Below the pieces are notes generated by a model. That model was not told where the DNA came from and ran no database searches. It saw only the letters and a program-made list of their open reading frames with translations. This document shows, piece by piece, positions 1 to 11,795 of a stretch of 64,000 nucleotides of DNA. The stretch comes from Rapana venosa (Eukaryota; Mollusca; Gastropoda; Neogastropoda; Muricidae): NCBI GenBank assembly GCA_028751875.1, contig CM054144.1:19212866-19276865 (forward strand), in the 5' to 3' direction. Position 1 is the first letter of the stretch; every line of letters starts with the position of its first letter. Both the position numbers and the translations under genes were made by a program.

Positions 1-73
1 TATGTATGTATGTGTGTATGCATGTATGCATACACGCATGTATGTCTGTCTGTCTGTCTTTTTGTCTGTCTGG
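1..73. repeat. TATG/TGTC tetranucleotide microsatellite
   Basis: Imperfect TATG units grade into TGTC units. The array runs off the left edge of the window. Confidence 0.9.
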
Positions 74-224
74 TTATGTATAAATCAGTCTTTTCTTCCC
101 TTTATCCCCGAAAATGATAAATAATTTCTGATGTACACAGTCTGTCAATTTGGAACACAATACATTATCAAAACTACATTTCTAAGCTCATGTGGTGCAG
201 TTTTTCTGACGTTTCTTTCATATT

Positions 225-628
225 TTAGTTTTTTTATCTCTGTAAGTGACAGCAGCTTTCTCGGAGGGAAATTCGTGATGCTCTCCCGGGAGGGAGGGGG
301 GAGACGTGTCGCCACAAGAGCAGCGCCACCCATTTTTTTTCTTTTTCTGTCTTCAACTGTATTTATTTCCCTATCAGAGTGACGTTTTCTACATAGTTTT
401 GTCAGGGACAACTCTCTTGTTCCCGCGGGTTCTTTTATGTGCGCTAAATAACTTTGTGTAACACACAGGACTTCGGTTTATTGAGTAGTACCCAGACCAC
501 CACTCATGGTCTAATGGATGGGATAAAGGTTTGGGGCCCAAACGGGGATCAATCCACGGCACATTAACGACCCGGAGTTGGTGCTTTCTAGGCAGGTGCG
601 TTACCTCTAGACCACCGATCCATTTACA
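225..628 (-). mobile_element. tRNA-derived SINE, family B, copy 1
   Basis: Read on the minus strand, a tRNA-like head near 628-545 (GGTGGTCTAGAGGTAACGC as the A-box region, a degenerate B box at GTGGATTGATCCC) is followed by a central block around 470-500 (AATAAACCGAAGTCCTGTGT). The tail holds a GGAGAGCAT stretch and ends near 225 in AT-rich sequence. A second copy at 36610-37045 has the same order of blocks, which confirms the family. The head is too degenerate to be a tRNA gene. The central block resembles the deeply conserved central domain of Nin-type animal SINEs; that name is from memory and unchecked. Propagation of such elements normally depends on LINE enzymes in trans. Confidence 0.75.
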
Positions 629-825
629 TGGCATCTGTCGTGTTTCATTATTTTTCTGAGCTAGTGTATTTGACCATGTTGGTTTAGTAAACGTTACTGC
701 AGTGAAAGCTGATTTCCCCGTGGTTGGAGTGCTGGAGAATATTCAAGTGAATCACAGTAGTGAATATGGCTGGGAAGCGATATTGTGTATCTGAACAAGA
801 CTTCACTGTCTACATTTGCAAATAT

Positions 826-1040
<215 letters not shown>

Positions 1041-1465
1041 GTAAGTAAGAAACTAAACACTGCTACAAAAACAAAGTTCAAAAAAATAAATAAAATTATA
1101 GGAAGATGATGACAATAAACGACCAACATTCATGCCCCAAAACAACAATCATACTCTAAATGTCAATGAAAAGCCATGTTCAATATCTACTTGAACATTT
1201 GACGAAGAAAACCCACTCATTAACATTAATTAAAACAATACCAAAACAAAGAGATACGAACATGCAAGAACAAAAACAAAACAAAATTGGATTTTAAAAA
1301 ATAATAAATATATCTTTATTGTTTAAAAAAATGACGAAAAAAATAGATTTTATCGTAGCTTTTAGAAAGATAGAACAAATGAGTGCAAGAAACTGGTTTA
1401 CATTAGGAAATTAAAAATACGAAGATTTTGGGATACAGCGTGATACCGAACCCCAACACAAAACA
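1041..1465. other. AT-rich non-coding stretch
   Basis: A-rich unique-looking sequence without a sustained reading frame or recognisable element. Confidence 0.6.
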
Positions 1466-1468
1466 CCA

Positions 1469-1490
1469 ACACACACACACACACACACAC

Positions 1491-1574
<84 letters not shown>
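1469..1574. repeat. (AC)n microsatellite
   Basis: A long AC array broken by two AAC slips, ending in a short GTGCGCGC segment. Reading frames across it are repeat translations. Confidence 0.95.
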
Positions 1575-1580
<6 letters not shown>

Positions 1581-2116
1581 GCTTGCTTGCTCGCGCAAGC
1601 ATACACCTTTACCAACATCACGGCTCCCAGTCACTTGCCTCCAGAAAAGCAACATGCATGCAGAAGGCATAAGAAGCTAGAGGCCAGCAGTTCAACACAA
1701 GTCCGACAGTGATGTTCTTCCCACTCAGTTCATGATGTAGCTGCAAATCTTATGGATAAAAATATAGTCTTGCGTATAATAAAAAAAAATACTATTCATA
1801 AAAAACTTTTGGCAAGAGTGTATTTTTTGCCCGATAGTATTTTGTAGTAAATATCCACTCTAAACTGAATAAAGATAGACAAGAATGAACATGTTACTGC
1901 CGCGACGTAATCTTCTTGGATTTCTCACAGAAAGAAACTGATAGCAATTCATTCCAAAATGATGCCATCCTAATCCTCATCTCTGAAGTGTGAATGCAGC
2001 TATTTTCATGGTGGGCAGAAACGGTCGCAAATTCTCACCATTGGTGAACCACGGAGCTCTAGCCGAGGAATGGAAGACATGTATCGTAATCGATAAGCCC
2101 GGGTCAGTTGTGTTTA
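1575..2116. other. non-coding, nothing recognised
   Basis: Mixed AT-rich sequence on which I see no gene, RNA or element. Confidence 0.5.
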
Positions 2117-2235
2117 AGTCAACCCAACCGACTCCAGCCCACTTCGATCCAATTCAACTCAGCACAGTACAATTCACACACCCAAACTCAACCCAGGCCA
2201 GACAATCTCGACCCAACCCAACTCAGCCCATACGG
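2117..2235. repeat. degenerate CAACCCAACTC-type repeat
   Basis: Short, imperfectly repeated blocks built around CAACCCAACTC. No clean period survives, so this is probably an old decayed microsatellite. Confidence 0.55.
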
Positions 2236-2809
2236 CTACACACCACCTTCAATTTTTGCCACCTTTCCTTCTGTTTTTTTTATATCTCTCTTGCATTCAA
2301 ACTGCATGCAGAAGGCATCCACAGAGATAAAAACAATAAACAAAACACAATTTATGTTAAAGATAAGCTTCTGACTCAAAAAGTAATGTGATTTAGCACA
2401 AATTTGGAAAAAGTTTGAAATGTATATTTAACTTTCAGCAAACACTGTGCCACGTCAATCTTTTCCTTCTGTTAACTTCCTAATTACAATAATTATGTAT
2501 GCGCAGGGCAATCCTCATTTTGACAATCATTCCGAACTTTCTCATGATTGCCTAATATTGCTGTACGTTCCCCAAATCCCGAAAACAAGTACAGCGTACA
2601 TTGTTCATACTTTAAAAATGTGTAAAAATCAGTAATATCTTTTTTCTGATTAGCACTCTAGAGAAAATACTACTTGACCCCAAATCTAAAAGGTGGAGTG
2701 TAGCCTTCAGTACATTCTAGTTCAGATCAGGCCTATGCAGTCGAAATCAACCCAAACAAATACACAGCTTGAAGACATGGCCTCTAGACCACGGCAATGG
2801 GAATTTCGC
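2236..2809. other. non-coding, nothing recognised
   Basis: AT-rich sequence with no sustained frame and no similarity I recognise. Confidence 0.45.
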
Positions 2810-2842
2810 TGGGGTGGGGGGGAGGGGGGGGGGGGGGGGGGG
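2810..2842. repeat. long G tract
   Basis: About 20 uninterrupted G plus flanking G-rich bases. It could form a G-quadruplex, and its length is likely unreliable in the assembly. Confidence 0.9.
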
Positions 2843-2994
2843 ATCACTGACCATGCTGTGACATTGTTCATTGTCTCCATCACTGCCAGCTGCTGCCCTG
2901 AGAAAGCAGATAGCACTGGGCAGAGTTCAGGCCAGCCTCCAGTGCTTTCTTTACTAATGGGCTTTCTCAGCAGCAGGAACTGGAATGGATTTGT

Positions 2995-3185
2995 GCCTTT
3001 CTTCCTTCCTTTTTGTTTTTCGTTGGTTTCTCTTTTGTTTTCTTTCTTTTTTTCTGTCTTTTTGTCTGTCTGTCTTTCTTTTCTGTCTTTGTTTTTTCTG
3101 TCTTGTTACTTTCTTTCTTTCTTTTTTTTTAAACTTTCGCTCGGTGTTTTTTGCCTTTCTGTGTATTTTTGTCTTTCGTCTTCCT
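2995..3185. repeat. CTTT/TCTG-rich pyrimidine tract
   Basis: Imperfect TTTC and TGTC units with scattered substitutions. Confidence 0.75.
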
Positions 3186-3292
3186 TATCATAATTGTTGT
3201 TTTAATTATCACAATTGTCGTTATCATTATCACAAGATTACCATTATTTTTATTGTTGCCATCATCATTATTACTACTGTCATGATCATGAT

Positions 3293-3388
3293 AACGACGA
3301 CGACGACGCAACGACGACGACGACAACGACGACGATGATGATGATGATAGGGAGGAGGAGGAGGGGGAGTAGGAGGAGGAGGAGGTGT
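3293..3388. repeat. compound ACG-ATG-GAG trinucleotide microsatellite
   Basis: Successive blocks of (ACG)n, (ATG)n and (GAG)n. An ATT/ATC-rich stretch (3190-3290) precedes them. Confidence 0.9.
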
Positions 3389-3433
3389 CAGTAAGTTACG
3401 AGAAAGCTATATAATATTGATCTTATATCTCTC

Positions 3434-3580
3434 CGTGCGCGCGCGCGCGCTCGTGTGTGTGTGTGTAGTTGTATGTGTGTGTTTCTGTGTATGAGTGTCT
3501 GTGTGTGCCTGTATTTATGTGTGTGGAGTTGTATGTGTGTATGCGTGCTCTCAAGCGCGCGTGCACGTGTATGTATGCAT
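3434..3580. repeat. CG/GT dinucleotide microsatellite
   Basis: A pure (GC)n start passes into degenerate (GT)n with TGTA units. The GC and GT alternation is Z-DNA prone. Confidence 0.9.
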
Positions 3581-4880
3581 GCACATATTCTTATATCCGA
3601 TCTTTTAAGGATCCGAATTAGAGCACGGCTGCGGCGAGAAAAACTAGATAGTTACAAGAAGCAGAAGAAAAAACTGAAACAGAATCATTTCAAAACAACT
3701 ATGGGCAATAATTCATATTATTTTCGTGTATTTTTTAAAATTTAATTTTCCTGCAAAGAAAAACAACAACAAAACCGTAAGCAAAAACTGATCACCTTTG
3801 AAGAAAATGTGTGTTTTACTGGATGGTATTATTTTGTTTGTTGATTTGTTTTTTTGTAAAATTTCTTTCACCTAGGAAAAGGAAAATATCTGTGTTTGAA
3901 ACAAAACATGTTCATGTCTATTAATTTTGTTTATACTGAAATGAAAAATAGTAATATAGATCTATGTCTTTTGATACGGAGAGAATATAAAAGAAAACAG
4001 TGTTTTTAATTTCATCTGTTTGGGGGTTAATCAGAAAAACAAAACAAACAAAAAACATAAACATTATTTAGTTCTAGATATCAACTTTATGGTAAGAACA
4101 GAGCGTGTATAAGAATGATATCAAAGGTAATACACGAGCAAATCTATAAGAAGCGAAACAGGTATAGAACAAGTAGGACAGTTTTTACCTTTGATATTAG
4201 CCTACAGGGCACTCAGTAGGTCAAGACTGACATTAACATACTGGCATGAGGGAAATAACAGTCAAAAGCCATACAACAAATGACACATAAAAGCCCAGAT
4301 GGAAAGTGAAAACGGTAGATTGTCACCTACTAGGAGTTCACTATTTTGAGGTCTCTTCTTCTTCGTCGCCGAACGCTCAGACAGTAAGCATTGTTTGTCT
4401 GTCAAATGAACAAAAAATGCTTTGCATTGCCGTTAAGCGCCTGACAAGTCAGGCCCAGCTCATCTGACTTCGGCGCTGGAGAGAATTGTTACCTTTGAAC
4501 TCTTGGGGGAAAAAAACAGGCAGAAGAATTGACCAAGGAGGCAGAAAACTCACATGAAGGAGGTGGCAGGAAGAAAAGGAGCGAAACAGATACAAAAGAG
4601 AAGGATAGAAAATAGGGAATTTCTGGCGTATAATTTCTAGAAGGTGGGAATGTTCTTTATACTGACCGATCCCTGGCATAGTCACGGGATCTGATCATCA
4701 ATATTAAAATGTTCAGCCAATCTACATCGCCATTTCATTCAGTATTACATAAACAGTTCGGAGAAGTCGTTTCTTCCCCCTTGTCATCACACCTACTCTG
4801 ATTGCCATCCATGGTCTATTTGTCTAGTCCGCAAATAGGCAGGATTCTTGTATTTTGATTCACACACCACGCAGTACTTT
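3581..4880. other. AT-rich non-coding stretch
   Basis: About 1.3 kb of unique-looking AT-rich sequence. Frames are short and without family resemblance; no splice or promoter structure can be supported. Confidence 0.5.
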
Positions 4881-4884
4881 ATAC

Positions 4885-5010
4885 AGTGTCTCTTACCAAT
4901 GTCTGTGTTTCTGTGTCTCTCTGTCTCTGTCCCTCATTCTATAAAGTCCCCCCCCCCCCTCTCTCTCTCTCTCCTCCTCTCTTCTCTCCGACTGTCACGT
5001 GTCTTTGTCT
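4885..5010. repeat. C tract plus (TC)n with TC-linked element remnant
   Basis: A C run followed by (CT)n. The downstream CTCCGACTGTC..TGTCTTTG segment recurs near 5775-5800, so this is probably a short remnant of the dispersed TC-linked repeat annotated at 5270. Confidence 0.6.
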
Positions 5011-5269
5011 GTTTTTTCTTCTACACATTTTCATTCCGAAAGTACGTTCATACTCACATTTACCTCAGCTTCTATTTCAAGATAGAAGGAATAATAGAAG
5101 AAATAATCAATAATGTTGTTGTGTTATTGTTTTTGTTTTTGTTTTTTACTTCAAGCTGCTAATGCAATAGAAAATTTTGAATCAAAGAACTTGTAACCTG
5201 TATGAATTGGAGGAAAAACAGCAAAAACAATTCACTGTGAACAATTTAGGAGAGAGCTGATTTTCTCGT

Positions 5270-5810
5270 TTGGCAAAATAATAGCGATTCAACAGCAGCT
5301 TAGACAGAACAACCACAGGTCAGACAAGAATAGGAGGAGGACAGTCATTGGAGAGAATAATCTCAAAACGAATGGGGGGAACAAGGTTGAGGAACAAAGA
5401 GACCCTGAAGATCAGACTGCCATGGAAATAGCGGCACTTGGGGGGCAGAAGAGGTCTTTAGATTGCTTGAGGAAGAAGATAATGAATGGTCAGAGAATGA
5501 ATTTCTTAACTGCCGACAGTTCTTGTCAAATCCTAGTCTGCCGCAGAGGAGTGGGGAGAGGGATGGGGTGGGGAGGGAGGGGTCAAAAGTCTGACGTGGA
5601 TTATTAATGGCCGCACTGATTACTGTTCAGATAAATGGCATCATTTGTCTTGCAATCCTAGTGCTTTGGCAGACTGTCGAATCTTTTTCGTGTAACGTTG
5701 ATGTGCTTGTTTACCCTCCTCCAAATCTCTCTGTCTCTGTCCATCCTTCCAATGCAGTCCTCTCTCTCTATCCCCCCCGACTGTCCTGTTTTTGTTTGTT
5801 TTTGCCTGAT
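5270..5810. repeat. degenerate dispersed repeat linked to a TC microsatellite
   Basis: Marker phrases occur in the same order as in the copies at 7205, 8740 and 39880: a GGTCAGA segment, TTCTTAACTGCC...AGTTCTTGTCA, ATGGCATCATTTGTCTTG at 5635, then CTTGTTTACCCTCC, and finally a TGTC/TC microsatellite. No coding potential. The family is unnamed to me; similarity was judged by eye and the ends are approximate. Confidence 0.45.
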
Positions 5811-5812
5811 TC

Positions 5813-5834
5813 AATGTCTGTCTGTATATGTGTT

Positions 5835-5922
<88 letters not shown>

Positions 5923-5942
5923 CTTTCTCTCTCTCTTCTCCT
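5813..5942. repeat. (TGTC)n-(TC)n microsatellite
   Basis: TGTC units followed by a pure TC array, closing the element to its left. Confidence 0.95.
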
Positions 5943-6204
5943 GTGCATACATCGAAATGAAACCTTCAGTCACTGAATATAGTTTTATTTTTATATCCCC
6001 ACTCCATTAGGTCTGACACAAAGCAAACGCAGGCCTTCCACCACTTGATCCTCACAGAGCACGCTGATTCACCTCCAGGGTCTCGATGTCCTTGTCCAGT
6101 CCACGAACAGTACACACCTTCCAGGCATGACCTGGTCTGATCTGGATTCAAGTCAGGACCTGCTTCAGAACATGGAACCGCACATTTTCTGTCTTAGAAT
6201 GAAT

Positions 6205-6263
6205 GGTCACACACCCACCCACCCACACACCCACACCCACACACACACACACACACACACAAC

Positions 6264-6318
<55 letters not shown>

Positions 6319-6322
6319 ACTT
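6205..6322. repeat. (AC)n microsatellite
   Basis: ACCC units lead into a long AC array with one AAC slip. Confidence 0.95.
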
Positions 6323-6564
6323 CCATTCCTGCCTCTCGTTTAAGCCATGAAAGAACATGGCAGTCCCAGTCCAAGATGTTCTTTAAATCGCCCCAAGCTG
6401 CTTAAAGATGACGAATTTACAAACGCCACAATGTAGAGGGCAAAGAGCACAGAGACATCGAGAACTAATGCAGAGTGGAGCGAAATGAGATCTGGCTGGT
6501 TTGATTGCCAAGTATTGACTGAAGCAGCCGGTCACACACAGCCACCCGTCCACGGTGGAGCTGA

Positions 6565-6621
6565 GGAGTAGGAGGAGGAGGAGGAGGAAGAGGAGGAGGA
6601 AGAGGAGGAGAGGAGGAGGAA

Positions 6622-6653
<32 letters not shown>

Positions 6654-6795
6654 GGAAAAGGAGGAGGAGGAGAAGGAAGAGGAAGAGGAGGAGAAGAGAA
6701 GGAGGTGGAGGAGGAGGAGGTAGAGGAGGAGGAGCAAGAGGAGGAGGAAAAGGAGGAAGAGGAAGAGGAGGAGGAGGAGAAGGAGGAGGAAGATA
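6565..6795. repeat. (GAG)n/(GAA)n purine microsatellite
   Basis: About 230 bp of GAG, GAA and GGA units. It directly abuts the tail of the SINE at 6793. Confidence 0.95.
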
Positions 6796-7142
6796 ATTTA
6801 TTTTATTCTTTTATTTCGAGGATAATGGAATAAGCATTCTTGTTCATTTTTTTCATGTAGTCTCCGTGTGTAAATAGTTTTGTAATTTTGTCATCCGTTC
6901 CTACCGGTACACGATGGCCTACTCTTCCGAAAAGCGGAACGGGTTTTAACTTGTGCGCAAGATGTTCCGCGTGCGTTCACACACGGAACGTCGGTTTATA
7001 GTCTCACCCGAAGGACTTTCGAGGAGAGTGGAGTCGGCACTGATATTAACACCAGAGATTTAAAATCCTCTTAAACGAAATTCGAACCCGGGTCAGCAGA
7101 TCACGAATACATCTTCCTAACCACCAGGCTATCCCGTCCCTC
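6793..7142 (-). mobile_element. tRNA-derived SINE, family A, copy 1
   Basis: On the minus strand the tRNA-like head lies at about 7142-7070, with a B box (GGGTTCGAATT) at about 7079-7090. A body follows containing AAGTCCTTCGGGTGAGAC and the motif TTTTCGGAAGAGTAGGCCA, and it ends in an A-rich AAATAAAAGAATAAAA tail. The same blocks occur at 18527, 22981, 39010, 39165, 40398, 46895, 58778 and 59412. This is the best full-length minus-strand copy. It is non-coding and would depend on a LINE for mobility. Confidence 0.85.
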
Positions 7143-7204
7143 TTATGAGCTTGAATTTGAACCGCTCTTGCAGGAAAGAGGGGGCAGAGAGAGGGGCGAT
7201 AAGG

Positions 7205-7600
7205 AGGGGAGGCTATTTGAGAAACTAACTAGACCCTGAATGCAGATAAAAGGCTAAGACATGAGCAAGAGATTTGCAAGGAGTCGGGTAAAGTAGAAAG
7301 TCTTAGACAGTCAGACTGGCGAGCTCGTGAAAGACTGACCAGAAAGTGTTTTCTCCTAATGTCAATAGTCCTTGTCAGATCTTGACCAGAGCACTGGGAA
7401 AGCGCTGAGTTCAAGTCGTGCTGGTTTGATATCTGCCATTATTTTCTGTAATGGAACGAACCCAGGCTAGTGTTTTGCTGAGACAAGTGGCATCATTCAT
7501 CTTGTGGTGGGAATAAAAGAGCTGACTTCTTCGTCATCTTTATTTTTATACAAATCTCCCGCTAAGATGAATGGAGTTGAGTTTAATGACCTCTCACGAA
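7205..7600. repeat. TC-linked dispersed repeat, copy
   Basis: Shares with 5270 and 9950 the order CAGTCAGACTGGCGAGCTCGTG, TGACCAGAAA, AATAGTCCTTGTCA and GTGGCATCATTCATCTTG, followed by a TC microsatellite. It lies directly downstream of a SINE. Boundaries are approximate. Confidence 0.45.
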
Positions 7601-7698
7601 GATGAGCTTTCTAGTGACAGTAAAAGGAGACACTCTTATGATATTGCAGTGCCATTAGTTGAGAGAGAGAGAATAATGAGAATTGTAAGCAACAGGAG

Positions 7699-7841
7699 CG
7701 ATAGTTCTCTCTGTCTCTCTGTCTCTCTGTCTTTCTGTCTCTGTCTCTGTGTCTCTGTCTCTGTCTGTCTGTCTGTCTGTCTGTCTCTGTCTCTCTGTCT
7801 CTCTGTATCTCTCTCTGTCTCTCTGTCTCTCTGTCTGTCTG

Positions 7842-7920
<79 letters not shown>

Positions 7921-7925
7921 TTCCA
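7699..7925. repeat. TCTG/(TC)n microsatellite
   Basis: Mixed TCTG and TC units, then an uninterrupted TC array of more than 60 bp. Confidence 0.95.
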
Positions 7926-7944
7926 CCCCCTATTTCCAGTAGCC

Positions 7945-8575
7945 AAGTTCATATGTACGGCTCATAAATGATTTGTTGTTTTTCTTTTCAACTCAACACT
8001 TTTTTCAATCTTACACATTCTACCAGCTATCTTCTGCTTCTTACCTGCTCTAATACAATGCAATCAAATTACCCAGTGGTGACTGTTCTGTCTTAGCCAC
8101 GCATTGTATAAACAAGAATAACAGTCTTGTTATATAGTGTTTAGTGTTATGGCAAAGAAAATCCCATCCTTTCTATCCAGAACATTGCTGCATATAACTG
8201 TACCTCATTTGCTTCAAGTGTATGGCCTAAATCTTTAATCACGACTTTTATATACTCTTGTCTTACACAAGGCAGATTTTTTTTAAAGAAAAAGAAATAT
8301 TTTTAAAAGACAATGTATATAATGCGTTGATCCTTTTTTTTCTCTCTGTTTGTATGAAATTTACAAAACACAATCAATAGTGTTGTTTAAAGTCTCCCAA
8401 GCTGATGGAAGCTGAAAAATTGCAGGACAGAAATTGGATCTCATGCAGAAAAAAAATGACCAAAAGAGGCAATGAAAGGAAGTTATGCAACAAGAGAGTG
8501 TTTTGAAAATTGACTCGTGTATTCCTGACAATAACTGCAGAAGTCTTTCTAACAAAACAGGTGTACACTAGAAAG
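7945..8575. other. AT-rich non-coding stretch
   Basis: No frame, RNA or element recognised. Confidence 0.5.
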
Positions 8576-8577
8576 AT

Positions 8578-8705
8578 ATGTGTGTGTGTGTGTGTGTGTG
8601 TGCGCGTGTGTGTGCGTGCGTGCGTTCGTGCGTGCGTGCGTTCGTGTGTGCGTGGTGTATATGTGTGTATTTGTGTGTGTGTGTGTGAGGGGGGAGGGAG
8701 TGGGG
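8578..8705. repeat. (TG)n/(TGCG)n microsatellite
   Basis: TG array with TGCG and TTCG variants, ending in a G-rich segment. Confidence 0.95.
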
Positions 8706-8739
8706 GTGGGAGTAGGGAGGTTGCAGGGCGATGTCTTTA

Positions 8740-9105
8740 AGAACATGAATGGACACTAAACAGATGAGGCGGCCAGACCAAAGTAAGGGATTTTCAGAGC
8801 AAGGGGAACAGCTTTCACGGACACAGAAGTCATTTATGAGGTCAGGCGAGCTCGTGTGGAGAGGAGAGACGGACAGACAAGGAGTTCTGTGGTCAACTGT
8901 CACCAGTCCCTGCCGGCTTGGGTCAGGACGCCTGGGGCAGCTTTGGACATTGGCCAAGATAGAATGACAGGTGTTACAGATGGGGGACTGGAATTACACG
9001 TTAATGTCAAGCTAGAACAATAATGGCGTCGTCTGTTATTTTGTAGTTCGTGAAGGGGCAGGCTGCCTCATCGTTTTTTTTAAATTCTGATCTTGTTTAC
9101 CGTTC
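8740..9105. repeat. TC-linked dispersed repeat, copy
   Basis: Contains GTCAGGCGAGCTCGTGTGGAG, GTCAACTGTCACCAGTCCCTG, AATGGCGTCGTCTGTTATTT and GGCAGGCTGCCTCATCG, then TTGTTTACCGTTCTCCC next to a TC array. This matches the block order at 5270, 9815 and 39880. Confidence 0.5.
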
Positions 9106-9129
9106 TCCCTGTTGTCTCTGTATCTCTAT

Positions 9130-9141
9130 TTCTCTGTGTTA

Positions 9142-9189
<48 letters not shown>

Positions 9190-9191
9190 CT

Positions 9192-9256
<65 letters not shown>

Positions 9257-9305
9257 CTCTCTCTCTGTGACTGACTCTGTTCCTGACAGCCCCTCTCTCT
9301 CTATC
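9130..9305. repeat. (TC)n microsatellite
   Basis: Nearly pure TC with a few CC and TGTA interruptions. Confidence 0.95.
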
Positions 9306-9309
9306 TCAT

Positions 9310-9814
9310 AGTGACCCAAGGCCGAAGTACAATACAACATTTCAGTGTTTCAGTGTTCAGTGTTCAGTGCTTTCTCTCTCTCACTGTGTTTTCTAACGTC
9401 CAGATTTAGTTTTCAACTGGCTCATAAGCAAAATTGTTGTCACGGATGATATATTTAACCAAGCGTAATACCACACGTACACGACATAATCAATACTCTT
9501 GTCCTAGCACAGCACACACTCACTACCAAATTCCGATCATCTTGACTCGCCCAAGAATAGCACACATCTTCCTCGATAGGCAAGTCCTGTTTTACACCAC
9601 GTTATGAAAAGATCCATGTGTAATCAAGAAAACGTTCCTACATGCACCCAGTATCAAATCTCCTTTCCTCTTTCATGCACAGAAAAAAACACCGTGAAGA
9701 CCCAATCAACGTGGCTGTTTGAATCACCCACAATGGTTAAAAATCAACCACGCTATTTGCGCCAAAGGAGCGGAGGAAAATAAAAATCCTGAGGCATTAA
9801 GAAGTGATTACCAG
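9310..9814. other. non-coding, nothing recognised
   Basis: Unique-looking mixed sequence with a short TTCAGTGTTCAGTG duplication near 9345. No gene seen. Confidence 0.5.
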
Positions 9815-10130
9815 GATCACTAAATGAGATCTGGCTCCTTTTCTTCCGGCACGTTAACTAAAGCAGCCTCTCACACAGACAGAGCAACCGTATTCAGGTA
9901 GGGTGGATTCTTTACACAGTAACTGGACACGGAATGGCAGAAAAAGGCTGGACCTGAGCGAGTGATTTACAGGGGTCAGGTTACCATAGAAATAGGATTA
10001 GTCTAAGCAAGTCAGGCTGGTTCATGTGGGAAGGAGTGATTGACCAGAAAACGGTTTTGTGTGATCACCAGCAGTCCTGGTCACGTCATCATGACCGGAA
10101 TACTTCGGTGTCAATGAAGACAAGTTTTGA
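9815..10130. repeat. TC-linked dispersed repeat, partial copy
   Basis: ATGAGATCTGGCT...AAAGCAGCC matches 6485-6530. AAGTCAGGCTGGTTCATGTG and ATCACCAGCAGTCCTGGTCA match the copies at 7300 and 8850. There is no TC array at this copy. Confidence 0.45.
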
Positions 10131-10370
10131 CAGCTTTACTTGTGTTTAAACCAAAAAACAACCGCGAACAAAAAGAAGCCATAACGAAACAAAATATGGT
10201 AGATCCGATTCGTTTGCTTTCCAAAGACAGACTCAAGAAGCCACTCAGACAAAAACAATCGTAAACAGGAAAGGAAGGGAGAGGGGTGGGGGGAGATTGC
10301 TAGAGAAGAAAATAAGAAGATGGCTGCTGAATGACAGTGAAGGATAAACTTAAGCTAATGGTTTGCGATA

Positions 10371-10640
10371 GTCTGGTAACTTTGGCATAACAGATGTACT
10401 TATATTCTGGTAACTTTGGCATAACAGATGTGCTTATAGTCTGGTAACTTTGGCATAACAGATGTAGTTATAGTCTGGTAACTTTGGCATAACAGATGTA
10501 CTTATAGTCTGGTAACTTTGGCATAACAGATGTACTTATAGTCTGGTAACTTTGGCATAACAGATGTAGTTATAGTCTGGTAACTTTGGCATAACAGATG
10601 TAGTTATAGTCTGGTAACTTTGGCATAACAGATGTAGTTC
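10371..10640. repeat. 34-bp minisatellite, eight copies
   Basis: GTCTGGTAACTTTGGCATAA starts at 10371 and recurs every 34 bp (10405, 10439, 10473, 10507, 10541, 10575, 10609). Copies differ almost only at TGTACTTA versus TGTAGTTA, so the array is young or homogenised. There are no spacers between units. Confidence 0.97.
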
Positions 10641-10889
10641 ATGCCACCAGGCTGCTTCATGTGCAGAGGTAGAGTTGTCAGAAAGTGACTTCATTCATCC
10701 TTAAGCAGATCGAGGAGTGGGGGTGGGGGGTGGAGAGAGGGATCGAGGGAGGACGGGAAGGCTGGGCTATTTTTGATTGGAGCCATGACAGTTGGGAAGG
10801 TATCAGTACTAAGTGATTTGGATGCCCAAGTAGGACTAAGGTGAGTGGTGTCATTTTGTCTTTCTGTGTGGTTAAAAGGGCAGACGATA

Positions 10890-11490
10890 TATCTTCCTGT
10901 ATATCTATAAGCAGCAATGGCGAAGCCCAAGACCATCTGGAAAGATTGAAACATCTCTCTTAGGACCAAGGTCAAGCTACTGCATGCATTGGTCTTCTCC
11001 ACATATCTGTATGCATGCGACCCCTGGACATTGAATCCACATCTATCAAGGAGGATCCAGGCTTTGGAGATGAGATGCCTCAGAAGACTCCTTAGCATTT
11101 CATACATGGACCACATTACCAACGCAGAATTCCGACAAACCATCACTCAACAAGTAAAACAGTACAAAGACCTGCTGACCACAGTCAAGAAAAGGAAGCT
11201 CAGATTACCATCATGGACATGTTACAAGACCAGGTGGACTCTCCAAGAGCATACTGCAAGGAACAGTGCAGGGGAAGAGAAGGCGTGGCAGGCCGAAGAA
11301 GAAATTGGCAGACAACATGACTAAACAAACCAGGAAGAGCTTCTCCACAACTCAGACACTTGCACACAACCGCCGCAAATGGAGCCAACTGGTGCAATGT
11401 TTATCACTGCAGTTCCCCTACGACCCCAGAGGGGATTATGGGAGCAGATGAGATGAGATGAGATGAGATGAGATGAGATGAGATAAGCTG
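10890..11490 (+). mobile_element. 5'-truncated non-LTR retrotransposon, 3' end of RT ORF
   Basis: The plus strand encodes the far C-terminal part of a LINE ORF2. Readable blocks are KTIWKD, then a TGA stop, NISLRTKVKLLHALVFSTYL near 10950-11010, then RRIQALEMRCLRRLL and VKKRKLR. After a frameshift near 11230 comes GKRRRGRPKKKLADNM (from 11269). The catalytic RT core and the endonuclease are absent, as expected from 5' truncation during target-primed insertion. The element ends in an (ATGAG)n tail at 11440-11485. It is the same family as the corrupted element at 43780. At least one stop and one frameshift make it dead. I cannot resolve the clade (RTE- or CR1-like). Confidence 0.8.
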
Positions 11491-11524
11491 CTTGTTTACC
11501 TTCTTCCCTACTAGCACCCCCGCT

Positions 11525-11633
11525 CTATCCCTGTCTGTCTTTCTGTCTCTGTCTGTCTCTGACTCTCTGTGTCTCTGTCTCTTTATCTCTCTGTCTCTCT
11601 ATCTCTCTATGTCTCTCTGTCTCTCTGTCTCCG

Positions 11634-11689
<56 letters not shown>

Positions 11690-11695
11690 CTCTCC
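11525..11695. repeat. TCTG/(TC)n microsatellite
   Basis: TCTG units followed by pure TC. The preceding CTTGTTTACCTTCTTCCC matches the TC-linked dispersed repeat, so a short remnant of that family probably sits between the LINE tail and the array. Confidence 0.9.
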
Positions 11696-11795
11696 TTCTT
11701 GTTTGTGTTGTTGTTGGTGTTTTCAATTCTTTTCATTCTTTGGAAGGGGAGTGTTGCTGTTTGTGTTTTTGTTTTGTTTTTTTATCGTGACTATT

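Noticed and set aside
10371..10640. Regular 34-bp repeats resembling a CRISPR array
   Set aside because: The repeats are contiguous, with no unique spacers, and the context is a eukaryotic genome without cas genes.
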